A stretch of DNA of 64,000 bases from Escallonia rubra (taxonomy: Eukaryota > Streptophyta > Magnoliopsida > Escalloniales > Escalloniaceae), in the NCBI GenBank assembly GCA_033065855.1, contig JAVXUO010000180.1:1-64000 (forward strand). The letters are read 5' to 3'. Below the pieces are notes generated by a model. It was not told the origin of the DNA, did not search any database, and saw nothing but the letters and a program-made list of their open reading frames with translations. This document shows positions 38,584-51,614 of this stretch, piece by piece. The translations under genes were made by a program, and so were the position numbers. Positions within the stretch are counted from its first letter, which is position 1. Each line of letters starts with the position of its first letter.

Positions 38584-40959
38584 GATTAGTGATCTGCGGA
38601 AACATATTGAAATAGATCGAGAACATCAAACTAGAAATGAATTAGAAATAGAATGTAGAATGATAAAAAAGTGCAAAATTTGAGCGTATATGCAGGAGAA
38701 AATAAATAAAAAGGTGATGGTTATAACTCGTGAAGATAGCAGAAAATATAGGAGACGAACCCACTAGCATCATTAGGATTCTCGAGAAAATTGGAAAAAC
38801 GTCTGAAAAATGATGAAGTTCCATGTATGGTAAGGCCACTATTATTGCGGCTGAGGAATATATGAATCGGAACAATAAGAACATTTATTGAAATCAAACC
38901 CAGATATGGCGATAAACCCCATTTTCTCTTTCGCACACTCGCACCGACAGGCCAAAACAAGTAGAGATTGCTAAAAAGTTGATGATTTGCAGTGTTGACT
39001 AGCAGTTCTTCATCCAGCTTTGGGAATTGGAACAAAGTAAAGTTTAAAGCTGAAAACCGAAATTTCCCCCCAAAAAAGTCCCACTCAAAAGAACCAAGAA
39101 AGAGAAACATATCAACTATTTGTTGAAAACATCCGGTTCAGATGGATCAAAATGGAGGATTTGATGAATCTAAGACCTGTAATTTGACATCAAACGGATC
39201 TAAGAGAAACCCTAGAGCAGAAAGAGTAAAAAGCTTGCTGATCAAGTTGTTTGGGACCCTAGAAAACCGGTTTCCTTTTTCCGGAGAAAGTGAGGGAAAA
39301 TGTGCAAACGAGGGCCTTTCACTGACAATCAAGCATGGATGATCATAACCACGACCCATTAGAAAATGAAGACCCACTAAAACCCTAACTGGAGAAAACA
39401 GTACAGTACAGCAGAAACGGTTGTACCTTGCCAGTAGTAAGTGGCTCTGGATGAGGAGGAGTACGTACTCTTGGAGTAGTAATGCAAAGGAAAACAGGAG
39501 AGAGAAAGAGAAAGGAAAGCAGCAAAAGGGAAATTTCTACAGAGAGTGATGAACAAAATCTTCAACACATTAGAGAGAGAAAGCTGTGAGTTTTAGAGAG
39601 AGAAAATGGTGAAAGGATTCAAAAATAGTGGGGAGCCTGAGAGGTCTGTTAGCAAAACATTGAGGAGGGAGAGAGAGAGAGAGGGTGCACGTGTTGCACC
39701 TCACGTGCCTGGCTCTGGTCCCCGGCTGCTAAATTACGGATATGCCCCTCCATCACGAATTCGTTGTTGCCTGCCAAGTTATCAGGTGGATTCAGCTGCA
39801 TCAAAACCGGGTAGAGTAAGCCAATGGCTTCTCTCGACAGTGTGATTTTGCTGACGTGGACAGAAGTTACTGGTTTGTTTTTTATGTTTTACGTGTGGTG
39901 ACTGGTGCAGGAGATAGGCCCACTGGCAATCAGGGCGCGAGTATGCAATTTACCGTTATAACAAACTCTGGTAAAAAATACTGGATTTATTTTCACATGA
40001 ATAGTAAATTTTCTTTTTATTTGTGTACGATTTAAAACGGATAACCGGACTGAAACTAAATTTATACGCCCATCATAAAATACAACTTTCTATTTTAAAA
40101 GTTCCAACTATTTAGGATTGTTAGATACGGAGGACTGATACGATAGAAGAATGAGCCAAAAGTACATGTGTATTATTCTGTATTTTTAACAATACTAGAT
40201 GGCCTTGGATTATTAATCTCTAACCACCCGATACTTCCTACAAAATCCCAAATTTATCGAGCCTAAGGTAGGCGATATCGACAAATAATCAAAAAATTGA
40301 AGAGTTTGGTTAGTGATAATACTTCAATCGGTTCACTTACACTTTTTTGTAGTTCATCATTCAATATCTTAAATAGCAACCATTGGGATATAGCAACTTA
40401 AGAATACGTTTAGCTCGGTACTTTCTTATTACAACATAAGTGTCGTAAAGCAGATCATCCTAATCAAAATTGGTTATACTAAAGGCATCAAAAAACAAAT
40501 AATAAGTTATAGAGACGCGTACTTATCAAGCCACACTTTAAAAACATTTTTTGTCCTTCGAAAAATGAATTACCAACAAATTGTTAAGAACGTGACCTTT
40601 GATTTTGAAAAACTGTTATCCTTTTTCTTCACTTTAGTACTTCTGCTGTCAAATAAGAGATGATCACGATCAGATATTGATATGTTCCCGTCCACAAGCA
40701 TGTAATAATCTAGTAGAAAACATGCATCCAATGGTGACAGATCCATGGAAACCAGACATGAAAGCTGACACATGAACGAGTGTGAAAATAAATCCAACTG
40801 TTTTTGACTTTGCAACATCATGAGAACAGTACAAGATATACATCACTCTGAAGTAGTGAGTTTCACACATCAGGGACAAGCCTTAGCCTCCTAGATGATG
40901 GTTTCCCTGTGCAATCCAGCAGTTTTACCCAGACCAAGTAGATTGGACCAAATATGGAC
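38584..40959. promoter_or_regulatory. DYAD 5' region and spacer
   Basis: The right-to-left DYAD promoter and probably one non-coding 5' exon lie here; a GGCAAG|GTACAA donor-like site on the minus strand at about 39424-39429 could end it. Telobox-type words occur at about 39207 and 39378. A GA microsatellite is at about 39668-39681. No gene was recognised in 39700-40959. Confidence 0.35.
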
Positions 40960-43900
40960 TTATTGCTTGATGTAGTCTGGTATCAGCACAACTGATCCTG
41001 TTGTTTTTCGACCCTCGAGGTCAGCATGCGCCTGAGCGGCCTGAGACAAGGGGTAAGTGTGATTTACACGCACTCGCAAGAAACCCGAGGCAACACCAGC
41101 AAACACCTCTCCAGCAGCTTCTAGCAGCTCCTCCCTTGTTGCAGTATATTGCATCAGAGACGGCCTTGTCAAGAACAAGGACTTCACTCCAAGTGCCGGC
41201 AAAGGTATCGGGTCTGGGACACCAGAAGACTGTCCGAAATTTACCATGTATCCACAAGTTTTTAAGCATGCCAGTGATCCCTGTATACATTAGTTTCCAA
41301 ATTAATTACATGTCAATAAAATTCAAGTTGAAAATACTTGCTATTTTTGCAACAAACTCAAATCCTGGCAGACATTTACACACACACACACAAAAAATTG
41401 CAAATAAAATTACGAAGTGATGTAGCTTCTAGGTTGAGGATCTTGGTTCATAAGCTGGTTTTCGGTCCTTAAACTGTAAATTCGAAACTGCCATTTGGCA
41501 AAACCAACAAATCAATTCCCTCCCACCTATCCAATTCAGAGCACATGGCACAAGAAGTAGAACTTATGATATCACCATCAAGTATAACACAGAAATATTT
41601 GTCACTGCAATCCATTTATTGCATAACAATTAACAAGGAACACTTGGCTGTTTTTTCTTTTTCCCTTTTCACTTTTTGACACGTGATACAAGGAGATGAG
41701 AGCCATTACCTGAAATGTGTCTTTTCCAACAGAATCATAGACAACTTCAACCCCTTTGCCTGATGTTATCTCACTGACGCGGCTGACAAAATCCTCTTCC
41801 TTGTAAACTATAACATGGTGGCACCCGTCATCTTTGGCTTGTGCTGCCTTCTCCTTTGTTGACACAGTTCCGATAACAGTGGCACCAAGTGCATTTGCCC
41901 ACTGACACAACAGAGATCCAACTCCACCAGCTGCTGCATGAACAAGGACTGTGTGTCCTGGTTTAACCTGTAACATTAAAAAGCAGTTCAGTCTATCTCG
42001 GGGAAAGAGTAAAGAAGTTTCAGCTTTCCAAATTAAATGCTACAGTAAGAGGATAGCATCACTGAGATGAACTGGGCGTCTACCAAGAAGATGGTAAGGA
42101 TCATACTAGTCCTTTTTTATTCGCTTGGACAGTTGATAGGACGGGGGTTGGGGAAAAGGCAGCCTTAATGGCTTTAATAGGACTCCAACCCTGCATTAGT
42201 GGGTTTGGAGGGTTCGTGGAGATGATCCTTCAACCACCGGAGCTAACTTCGCTTCTCAGATCATACTAGTCTGTTGTATAGAACTACCAATCCAAGGGGA
42301 AACTGAGAAAGAATAAAGAAGAGCCACACTCTTGAGATCAAAAGTACGTGAAGAAATTCATTGCCAGATTAATTCCACAAAGGGGAGGAGGAAATCAAAT
42401 CAAGAATACTCTTGAAGAAGACGTTCTTAGCCACCGGACAGGACCTTTTAGCTCTTACATTACAGGTTGACAGGAACCATGATATCTTACTTTGGATTGA
42501 TGTGTTGAGGTCATGCTGTTGGATGAGCATATTATATGAAGTTCCCAAGGTGGTTAAGATACTCGAGATTTGGAATCTCTCCAAATATTTTTATCTGTTA
42601 TTTTAGTCCTTACGAAAGCCACTTCAAGTCGGGCAAATATTTTTTTGCGTGGCTTGGTGCTCAACCTTAGGGCTCTAGCATCAAACACTAGATCTGAGAT
42701 AATTATTTGAGCAAAGAGAATTGTGAAAGTTTTGAGATGCATTGATAGCCCTCTAGAATTTTACATAGCATTTCAAGGTAGATATATACTCCTATCTTTC
42801 AAAGTGCTGGTTTTCTTCCGATGATAGAAACTAGGGCTACTAGCACTTTGCCCCCCTTTACTTTTTGGTCAGTTGCACTTTAACACCTTCAACTTCAAAA
42901 AGTTGCACTTAAACCTCCCTGAACTTTAAAAATTATCTGAAAGTGTTTAAAGTGACACTAAATGTAGAAGAAATGTTGCACAGTTGTTAAACAATAGCAA
43001 CATTGTTGCACCAAAATGTTATTAAAGGTTCTAATTTTATGAAGTAGGAGGTTGAGTGCAAATTTTCAACTATTAGGGAGGTGAAGTGGATCTGCATCGT
43101 AGGCAAACTACATTTTACTATTCACTTCGATATGGACACATTGTTTTCAAACTTCCATCCTCTCTCCCAAATTTAAATGTATCAAATCTCAATGCCTCCA
43201 AATAGGCAATTCAAATTATTATTTTTACCAAAGCCATATGCCAGACAAAGAGCTCCAAAGTGCTAATACAACCTAAGAGCACTGGAGAAAACAATGTCCT
43301 GATCTGAACACTTCGTAAATTGCTCCAATAATGTTCGAGCTTCAACATAAAACCACTGAAATTTAAACTTCAAGAGGAACGACATTAGTTCAGATTAAAA
43401 ACTCTAAATGAAACAACTTAGAAGGAGGCAAATTCAGCAGAGCAGATAATCACGACGTTATTTTTGCTGGTAATCAAACAGTTAGAACAATAATTTGGCA
43501 AGAGAAAGATATGATGAATATGCAAAAAGACGGACTTACTGAGCATAACATGGACATGATCAATGATTACCTGCACATAAACTTCGACTCCCACCCCACC
43601 CTCTTCTCCAACCCCAAAGTAAATTTTGGAGCAAAAAACAGGCAGCAGGTAGTGCATCCTACCTCAAAGCAACGACGGACTAAAAACTGAGCTGTCATCC
43701 CCTTCAGCATGACAGATGCTGCTATCACAGGACTCAGAGAAGAAGGAACAGGCACAACCTTTTCTGCTGGAAGGATCTGTTCTTCAGCATAAGAGCCCAT
43801 TGGGTTACCAGCATAAGCAACAATATCTCCAACTTTCCTGCCAGTTAGTCCAGGACCCACAGCTATCACTTCACCAACTGCCTCCATACCTGCAGACAGA

Positions 43901-45403
43901 ATCGATGTTGTTATAAGATTCACGTGATGAAACAAAATAGAAGACTGAAAAAAAGCCTAGCACTACTCTGTATAGGATATCTGAACCCAGCCACATACAA
44001 GGTCTCTCCGTGTATGTAACTGAGAAGGTAAATTGATAGTAAACCACCATATTTTGCCACATCAACGAATTCCACAGATTAAAAACAACGTAAGACACAA
44101 TTACATGCCAAATTAAGACACTAGAAATACCATCTTCCCTTGTTTTAGCAATTAAGAGCCTTCAACAATTTCAAAAAGTAGTACTCCCCCAATTTCAATA
44201 TTTTGTCACCTTTGGCCTTTTTTGCAGATTTCTAGAACAGAATTTGAACATCAATATGTTGACCTTAGTCGTTCTTTCTTCCCTAGTTTGATTAGTCAAA
44301 CCATCATTTCTCTATATGCAATCAGTATATGAGTTCAACTCAATGTTTGGATGTTCATTTCTATCCAAGGAACTCGCACGTCAAAGGGGGCAGAAATCAT
44401 TAAACAGAAGGAGTATATAATACCGAGTCAAACCTGGTGTAAAGGGCATTTGAGCAGCCTTATAAACTCCTTTGCGGAAATAGACATCAATAAAGTTCAG
44501 CCCAATCGCCTTATTCTTCACCTTGATCTCTCCATCTTTCGGCTCTCCAATTTCCACATCCTCCCATTTTAGGACCTGTCAATATTTGGGTACAGTAGTA
44601 AGCGAAAACATCAACCACAACCAGCAAGCCAGCCCCCCCCCCCCCCCCCGGACCCAGGAGACAACAACCAAATTGCCAGCACCTCTTGCCTTGCTATCAA
44701 CATGAGCGAGTGGTTTAATGCTAATCAGAACATAAACGACATGAATTTGGAATTGATACTTTCTCTAACAGCTAAAGGTGACATCAAACTGAATAAGGAT
44801 TTCACAAGATAGACACAATCAAGTTAATATGCAATTCTAATTGAAAAAGCTATGCTACTGATGAATTTGGCTGTGCTGCTACTAGTGCAGTAACAATTTA
44901 TCAAAACAAGTGAGCAATCAAACTTCCACATGCATTGATCAAACAAAAAGCCGTATAATTGACAATTAGCAACACTTCAACCAATCTAATTAGTGAGACC
45001 TTAACTCAAAGTGTTAACCTAAAAACATAAAAGCAAACCCAGATGAGGCATGGTCTCAAAAACCATTACTACAACCCAAACATGCGCTCTCAGTGATCTA
45101 ATATCAATAACCGAACATTTAAGCTGATATCAATATGATAAAGATGCGAATTAATGGTGGTGATTTCACTAGACACAGAGAGAGAGTGAGAAAGACCTCT
45201 GGGCCACCAAGTTCATGAATCCTCATGGCTTTGACCATTGTTGCCGCTGCTGCTGATACAGAAAGTGCTCTCACAGCCGGTCTGCTTTTAGTACAAGTTT
45301 TGCTGCTGAAAACTTGGAGTTGAAAGAGTGGCGACTTTGGGTGACAAATGCTCGAGAGAAATGGGTTTGGCAGAAGTCGAAGCTTTAATCTGGACAAACT
45401 CAT
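40960..45403 (-). CDS. NADPH:quinone oxidoreductase (zeta-crystallin type), tandem copy A
   Basis: Five exons (minus): 45197-45403, 44434-44575, 43663-43889, 41710-41967, 40960-41280. In phase, 384 residues. It is a medium-chain dehydrogenase/reductase without the zinc-binding cysteines; family members reduce quinones with NADPH. Exon 1 encodes a Ser/Arg/Leu-rich plastid-type transit peptide of about 55 residues followed by MVKAMRIHELGGPEV, where a shorter cytosolic form could start. Further marks: GLNFIDVYFRKG, MPFTPGMEAVGEV, and the nucleotide-binding HAAAGGVGS (about 202-210). The protein ends TTGSVVLIPD and six more residues. Intron 3 contains a SINE, intron 2 a MITE and intron 1 a run of 17 C. 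All genes of the array use an unusual GAG|GTC first donor. Confidence 0.93.
42112..42258 (-). mobile_element. SINE in intron 3 of quinone oxidoreductase copy A
   Basis: A 147-bp insert is flanked by the exact 13-bp direct repeat GATCATACTAGTC (42099-42111 and 42259-42271). On the minus strand it begins TGAGAAGCGAAGTTAGCTCC, with a tRNA-like A box (TTAGCTCCGGTGG), then a B-box-like GGTTGGAGTCC, and ends in an A-rich AATAAAAAAG. Size, TSD, pol III boxes and tail together fit a tRNA-derived SINE. Confidence 0.7.
44184..44413. mobile_element. Stowaway-like MITE in intron 2 of copy A
   Basis: TA, then CTCCCCCAATTTCAATATTT at the left; the right end is GGAG before TA. The inner words GAACAGAATTTGAACAT match the MITE in ATG3 intron 1, so both belong to one family. 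It ends about 20 bases from exon 2. Confidence 0.55.
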
Positions 45404-46635
45404 TTGAGAAAAATTTTACCTTAAACCCTCTTGGTCTTGCTAATTGATTCGGGACGAAATATTGGGGAACGGGTCAGTCACATTTTACAGTGTGGATTTT
45501 TGCTGGTTGATACTGTTAAAGACAAAAAGCGAACAGTGATGTCTTTCTCAAATTTGGTGGCTAATGTCAGTTCTCTGCTCAGCTAGTTACAATGAAATTT
45601 TGGGATAAATAGTCTCCGAGGTCGTACGCAATGAAAAATAATTTTTCGTTTTCAAAATGTTCCCTTTCTCAAAGAATTCAACTATTCAAAAAAAGAACGA
45701 TGCACCTTATGTGGTTCGTCACTTTCTTTTATGGTTGTGAGTGATTGACATCGATCTTACATTTGTCACCATATGTTGAACGATTTCATCTTTCGTAAAA
45801 TACTCTAGCTCCCTTGAATTTTTGGAAATGACACTCTCACTAACCAGAGTAATCGTGGATTCACACAATGTATTAATAAAATCACACCGTATGTGACAAA
45901 ATGTTTGACTTCAGCTCTATTCTTTTATTATTACTGATGACATTGATAAGCAATATTTTATGATTGCCAAGAAATGAGTAAATTTTCCCTTGAGGAAGAG
46001 GAAGGGGTCGCAGGGATTTGCGGAGAATAGCCTCTTATTCTGTAGGATAGATGTGGAGCAGTGGAGGCAGTAGTTCAACCTGTAAATCAAAGCATGCAAG
46101 TTTTGCTCTTATTATGCGAAGTTGCAAATTTACTTGCAAAATACTCTTTGAGTGCAGTAGACAGACACCAGGTATGAATCCCAGTATCAAAGAAACGCTA
46201 TGGCAGGTGACTTTCTATCATTGAAAAGGCTATGCAAGTGACATCTATCATGAGCAAGTATAATACCCACCAGCTATAGACCCAGCTCTGCTCAAGGCAC
46301 AATGGGAAGCAAAGTCCACCAAATGTCCAAGGCCAAAACATGCATGATCCTATGGAGGAACTGCATTTTGTGTGGCATTACTCTTATAACAAAAACCTTG
46401 ATTTTAGGGAATTCATCACTCAAAAATATGGAAGAAAGCCGAAATTAGAGTACCAAACCATAGATCTTATCTATAGTATATTTGATCTAGCATCTGCATA
46501 ACAGCAATCTAGAGAGACAATGCATGAACTTATTACATCAGAACTTTGGCCAAGAGTTCGCACTTAAATAGGATCTCTGAGCAGTCCAACAATTTCAACC
46601 CTTTCAAAAGAGAATGCAGTCTGCTAGCAGTGGAC
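45404..46635. other. Spacer between quinone oxidoreductase copies A and B
   Basis: About 1.2 kb holding the copy A promoter and the copy B 3' flank. No gene or repeat was recognised. Confidence 0.5.
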
Positions 46636-49600
46636 TTACTGTTGGGCACTGTCTGGTATCAGCACAACAGATCCAGTTGTTTTTCGGTTCTCAAGGTCAG
46701 AATGTGCTTGTGCTGACTTAGATAAGGGGTAAGTATGATTGACCCGGACTCGTAGGACGCCCGATGCAATATTAGCAAAAACATCTCCGGCAGATTCCAG
46801 CAGTTCCTCCCGAGTTGCGGTATATTGCATGAGCGAGGGCCTTGTCAAGAACAGGGATTTCACCCCAAGTGCCGGCAAAGGTAATGGGTCTGGCATACCA
46901 GACGACTGCCCATAGCTCACCAAATATCCACGAAATTTTAAGCATGCCAAAGATCCCTGAACACAGTATTTTCATAACTAAGGACTTGCTTCAGGAAAAA
47001 AGAGAACGAAAAGAAAAGCTCAACTTGGGTTTCTGAAGTGATATCAAACTGACTCGATAAAAGAGCTCAATTGATGTTTCTTCAATATTAACTTATTTTT
47101 AACCTAAGTTGACTCCTCAGCGCCATCAAACAAAAGGTGGATCAGAAAGAGTGAGAACCCCATTTCTACTATTATGAAAGAGCAATTAGAATTTTTATTT
47201 TTTACATCTGATAATAAAGACAGAAAACCCCATTACCTGGAAGGTGTCTTTTCCAACAGCATCATAGACAACTTCAACCCCTTTGCCTGATGTTATCTCA
47301 TTGACACGAGCCACAAAATCTTCATCCTTATAGATTATGACATGATGGCATCCATCGTCTTTGGCTTGAGCTGCCTTCTCCTTAGTTGAAACAGTTCCGA
47401 TAACAGTGGCACCAAGGGCATTTGCCCACTGACACAACAGAGATCCAACTCCACCTGCAGCTGCATGAACAAGAATTGTGTGCCCAGGTTCAACCTGTAA
47501 TGCCATACAAGCCAGTCATATCTTCAGGGAGAAAAGCAAATTAGAGCTACAGCTGTTCAGTGAAAGTCAATACTCAATACAAAATAACAAACCCATTTGC
47601 AACTCAAGTTTTAGAGACAATCTTGAACTTTTCGAAGTTACTCAGCAAGTTCAGATAAAATAATGGTCGCAGCAGTATGATGATTGTTGAACAGTTGTAA
47701 ACATAATGTACGGATTCTTACTTTGAGACAATCCCTAAAGCAATTTAAATTCCTCGATGGGAGTAGGGAGTACACATACAGCATTTTCCATGAAAATGGG
47801 AGAAGAAAATATATTCTATCTTTTAGTTAGGAGACACACGTAATCAGATATTTCCAAGAACTAAGTATAGGTGTCTTACTGCATCTATTTCACTTTAAGG
47901 GTACTTTTTTCTTAGTATGGTCTTATGTGCATATACAGAGTCCTAGGGTGTCCATTATGCTTGAATCATAGTACTAGAATAGTGAAATTCTTCTCATTTT
48001 CCTCTAACACAACTGCAAGATACACATGCTAAGTTGCCATCAGAGAGTGTGGTTATTGATCTCATTTGGCAGGCAATAAGCATAGTTTTGAGATGCACAT
48101 GCATAAATAGAAAGCAAGCATGCACATGATTTTGGTGCTGCTACGGAATCAGGGATGATTAAACTTGGACTAGCTAACATTATTCATGTCACAGTTAAAA
48201 CAACACAGAAGATAATGGTATCCTACTTTCAGAGTAGTTAGGTCTTACTGTACAGCAATAAGTTCCAACTTTGTGATACAAGCATGAGATTTACAGAAGG
48301 CGAAAAATGAAAAAGTAAATAAAATTGGCTTATGCTTCTCGGAAGGCTGGCCACAAAAAGGTGTCTAACCTTGAAGCAGCGACGGACCAGGTATTGAGCT
48401 GTCATACCCTTCAGCATGACAGATGCTGCTACCAAGGGATCAACAGTAGAAGGAACTGGCACCACTTTGTCGGCTGGAAGGATCTGCTCTTCAGTATATG
48501 AACCCATTGGAAAACCGGCATAAGCAACTAGATCTCCAACTTTTGTGCCAGTTACTCCAGAACCGACAGCTGCCACAACACCAACTGCCTCCATACCTGG
48601 TAAGAATTTTAAACTCAATAGATTAGAAATACTTGCAAATCTGATGACAAAATGTAAGGACAATTCAGTGGAAGCATGGGGTTCTCCTAACCTACCATGC
48701 AACTGACCATCCACAACGACAAGTCTCATTCAAATACTATTCATTAAGATCACAACTATTGGTAGAAAATGACTAGTAACTACTGCAGATCATCCCTTTT
48801 AGTTACATGAAGAATACGAGTTATTCAGAATAAAGAGAACATACTTTACTTTTACTTTCTGTTTTCCTTGAGTTGTTACTTAATCAAGGATTACACCAAC
48901 GCATGCACTGAAAGATAATGGCACAAGTGTTCATGACATTGGATGCTTTCTTGGATGCATTCTTGGATGCATTTAAGGCTATAATAAAATTCAGATCCAG
49001 GGGAAAAAAATGCTATCTGCTACTGCTGTTTTCTTGATCTGAACAGTTGGTGAAGGAAGCTTTAGAAATTGAAGGTCTTTTTTTTGTTTTGTCAAATGTA
49101 TCTTTACAGCCTGTAAGTCCACAAATTCACAATAGCAGTACAAACTTCTAAGCCACAACACCTTATTCGGGATAGACAGCAAAGCCAAATCCTGAGGCTG
49201 CAAGAGATGTACTTTCGGCTTTCCTTTTTTTCTCTTTTGGTAGAATGGTTCAACTAAAGGCACCAGAAGTATTATCCAGAAGAAGCACGTCCAAACCCTC
49301 TGATCCATATGTCTTTCTCAATCTCTTTTTAAATTTGTTTGTCATAAGAAGTGCTAATTCCATAACTACTTTTTCCCAACTTTTATATTAATTTCAATTA
49401 GGAAGGCCAAACACTCAGAAGTACCAAGCTACACCAATCGATTAGGAGGCAAAAAATTGTATATAGCATCTGACTGATATCAATCCTTAGCAGACATTCT
49501 ATTAAATACCAGGACTGTGTTTCAAAACCTAGCATTATATGCACCTTTTCAGCATTAAGTCCTTTGACATTTTAGTTGATTTGAAAGAACATGAATATAC

Positions 49601-50709
49601 TAAGATTGAGCCTGCTCATCCTTCAATAGTTCTTTTACTTGTCAAATAATAGTCAATATTTAAGTACCATTCACACCTAATTCTTTATTCATGCCACTAT
49701 CCCAGGAAGTAGCGGAAAACTAAAAAGGACTCGAAGTTCGGAAAAGAAGGAAAATGCAAAAAATCGAGAGCTAAACGTACCTGGTGTAAAAGGCATTACA
49801 GGTGCCTTAGCAGATCCCTTTCGGAAATACACATCAATGAAGTTAAGCCCAACGGCCTTATTTTTTACCCTGATTTCTCCTTCCTTAGGCTCTCCTATTT
49901 CCACATCCTCCCATTTTAGGACCTGCCACGGTTGTCCAGAAAGTTGAAAAACAAAAGGCCCTCAACCCAGAAAAAAAAATTAACAAAAAAGAAGGAGATA
50001 GGAAATGGCAGCAACGCCACGCTAAACACAGCCTAATCATCACAGAGACATGAAACTGAGCTTGGTATTCTATTGTAGCGTCAACTGAGTGACATGAAAA
50101 ATGTACAGGAATATCAAGAAACCTGAAACACACCAATATCAACCCTTTCGTCAATCATTAATTCTTGTCACGAGATTACTATTAATCTAAATCAATAGCC
50201 AATCGGGAAATGTACCCAACTTAAAAGTTATTTAGATTTCTGGTCAAATAGCAAAAGTATTGAGAGATTGATCAGAGACAGTGCTAACCGTGAACATAAA
50301 TGAAGCAACAGAAACATTGACCAACTGATCCAAATAAAGGGCTCATCAGAAAGTCCCAACTATGACTAACATTCAATATTTAGCGGCTACTTTCAAAAGA
50401 CCCGACTGATTAAATCGCAAACTACATATGTTAAGTATGATATCCACACACAAATACACACAGATACCGGGAGGGAGACAGAGAGAAATGGACCTCAGGG
50501 CCACCAACTTCATGAACCCTAATGGCTTTGACCATTTTTGCTGCTGCTGATACAGAAAGTGCTCTCACTAATGGCTTGGTATTACAGTAGTTGTTGCAGT
50601 AAATTTGCTGAAAAAGGGGTGATTTTTTGTGATGAAGGCCAGTCACAAATGGGTTCAAGAGCGAAGTGTGGAAGTGATGAAGAAGTCCCAATCTTGATCC
50701 ACCACCCAT
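46636..50709 (-). CDS. NADPH:quinone oxidoreductase (zeta-crystallin type), tandem copy B
   Basis: Five exons (minus): 50494-50709, 49781-49922, 48370-48596, 47237-47494, 46636-46956. In phase, 387 residues. It has the same exon plan and exon lengths as copy A except exon 1. A plastid-type transit peptide of about 58 residues is followed by MVKAIRVHEVGGPEV. HAAAGGVGS lies near 205-213. By eye, exons 3, 4 and 5 are about 78%, 92% and 82% identical to copy A in protein. Both copies keep all conserved blocks, so both look functional; the differing transit peptides may change targeting or expression. Confidence 0.93.
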
Positions 50710-51614
50710 ACGTCAAGTTAGCTTAATCCCCATGTTGCTATTGGAAATGGTCAAAGTGGCCAGAAAGTTCTCTGCAACTCGGACTGTTTTTTCTTTGTTT
50801 TCTTCTTCCAACGACAAGCACGTGTACGAATAAAAAATGAAAAAAAAAAAAAAAAAGTAACGCTGACGCTGAACCCGCATGTACAATATAAGAGACAGTT
50901 TAGTAATTTATTATTAATTATCCCGTACTATGCTGTGACCGGTAATATGCAAGTTAAAGATAAAAACTTGAAATAACGTTAATTCAAACGACACGTCAGA
51001 TAATTTGATTAGAAGAGTAACTTGTACATCTGAAAGTTTGTCGAGTCACTTTTAAAGTTTTTTAAAAAGATGTTTGAACTTTTAATATTGAAGTGATAGC
51101 GTTAAAAAACCTTACAAGTCAAATAAATCTGATAGAATAGCTACTTGTCATTTTTCAGTCTCATCGACAGATTTTATAACAAATGATTGTTAAAAGGCCA
51201 GGTTCATTTGAAGAAGGCCTCGATTACAAGTCCATATCAAAGTATGATTCTCACAATTATTTCTTGGATCAACTAAATATGGGACTTATTTCTGCTCAGG
51301 TAAAGTGCAAATGATCATCTAAAATTCGTATCGTCGTCTCACTAAATTCTTATGATTTAATCGTACTAACTACCCTCTTAACCCTAAAAAAGGTATCTCA
51401 AAAATGAAATAAGGATCACTAAATGTATATATATATTTTTTTTAAATGGGCCACCAACTTCATGTGCCAACTTAAACTTGGTGTTCATTCTCATGTTTAA
51501 CTTAAAAAAAAACTTAAACTTGGTGGCCCAATCTATAAACTTTTTCACTAGTTAAATAAGAATCTGAGAGAGAGAGAGAGGTGGGGAGAGAGATTGGCGG
51601 AAAGAGAAATGGAC
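50710..51614. other. Spacer between copy B and the orphan exon
   Basis: No sign of exons 2-5 was found here. The words GGGCCACCAACTTCATG (51448-51464) match the end of copy B exon 1 exactly, and an inverted piece, CTTGGTGGCCCA, lies near 51519-51530. They look like small exon-1 scraps. Confidence 0.45.

Noticed and set aside
43418-43657. Unusual frame next to exon 3 of quinone oxidoreductase copy A
   Set aside because: Intron read-through; the GAG|GTAGGA donor at 43663-43662 ends the exon cleanly.
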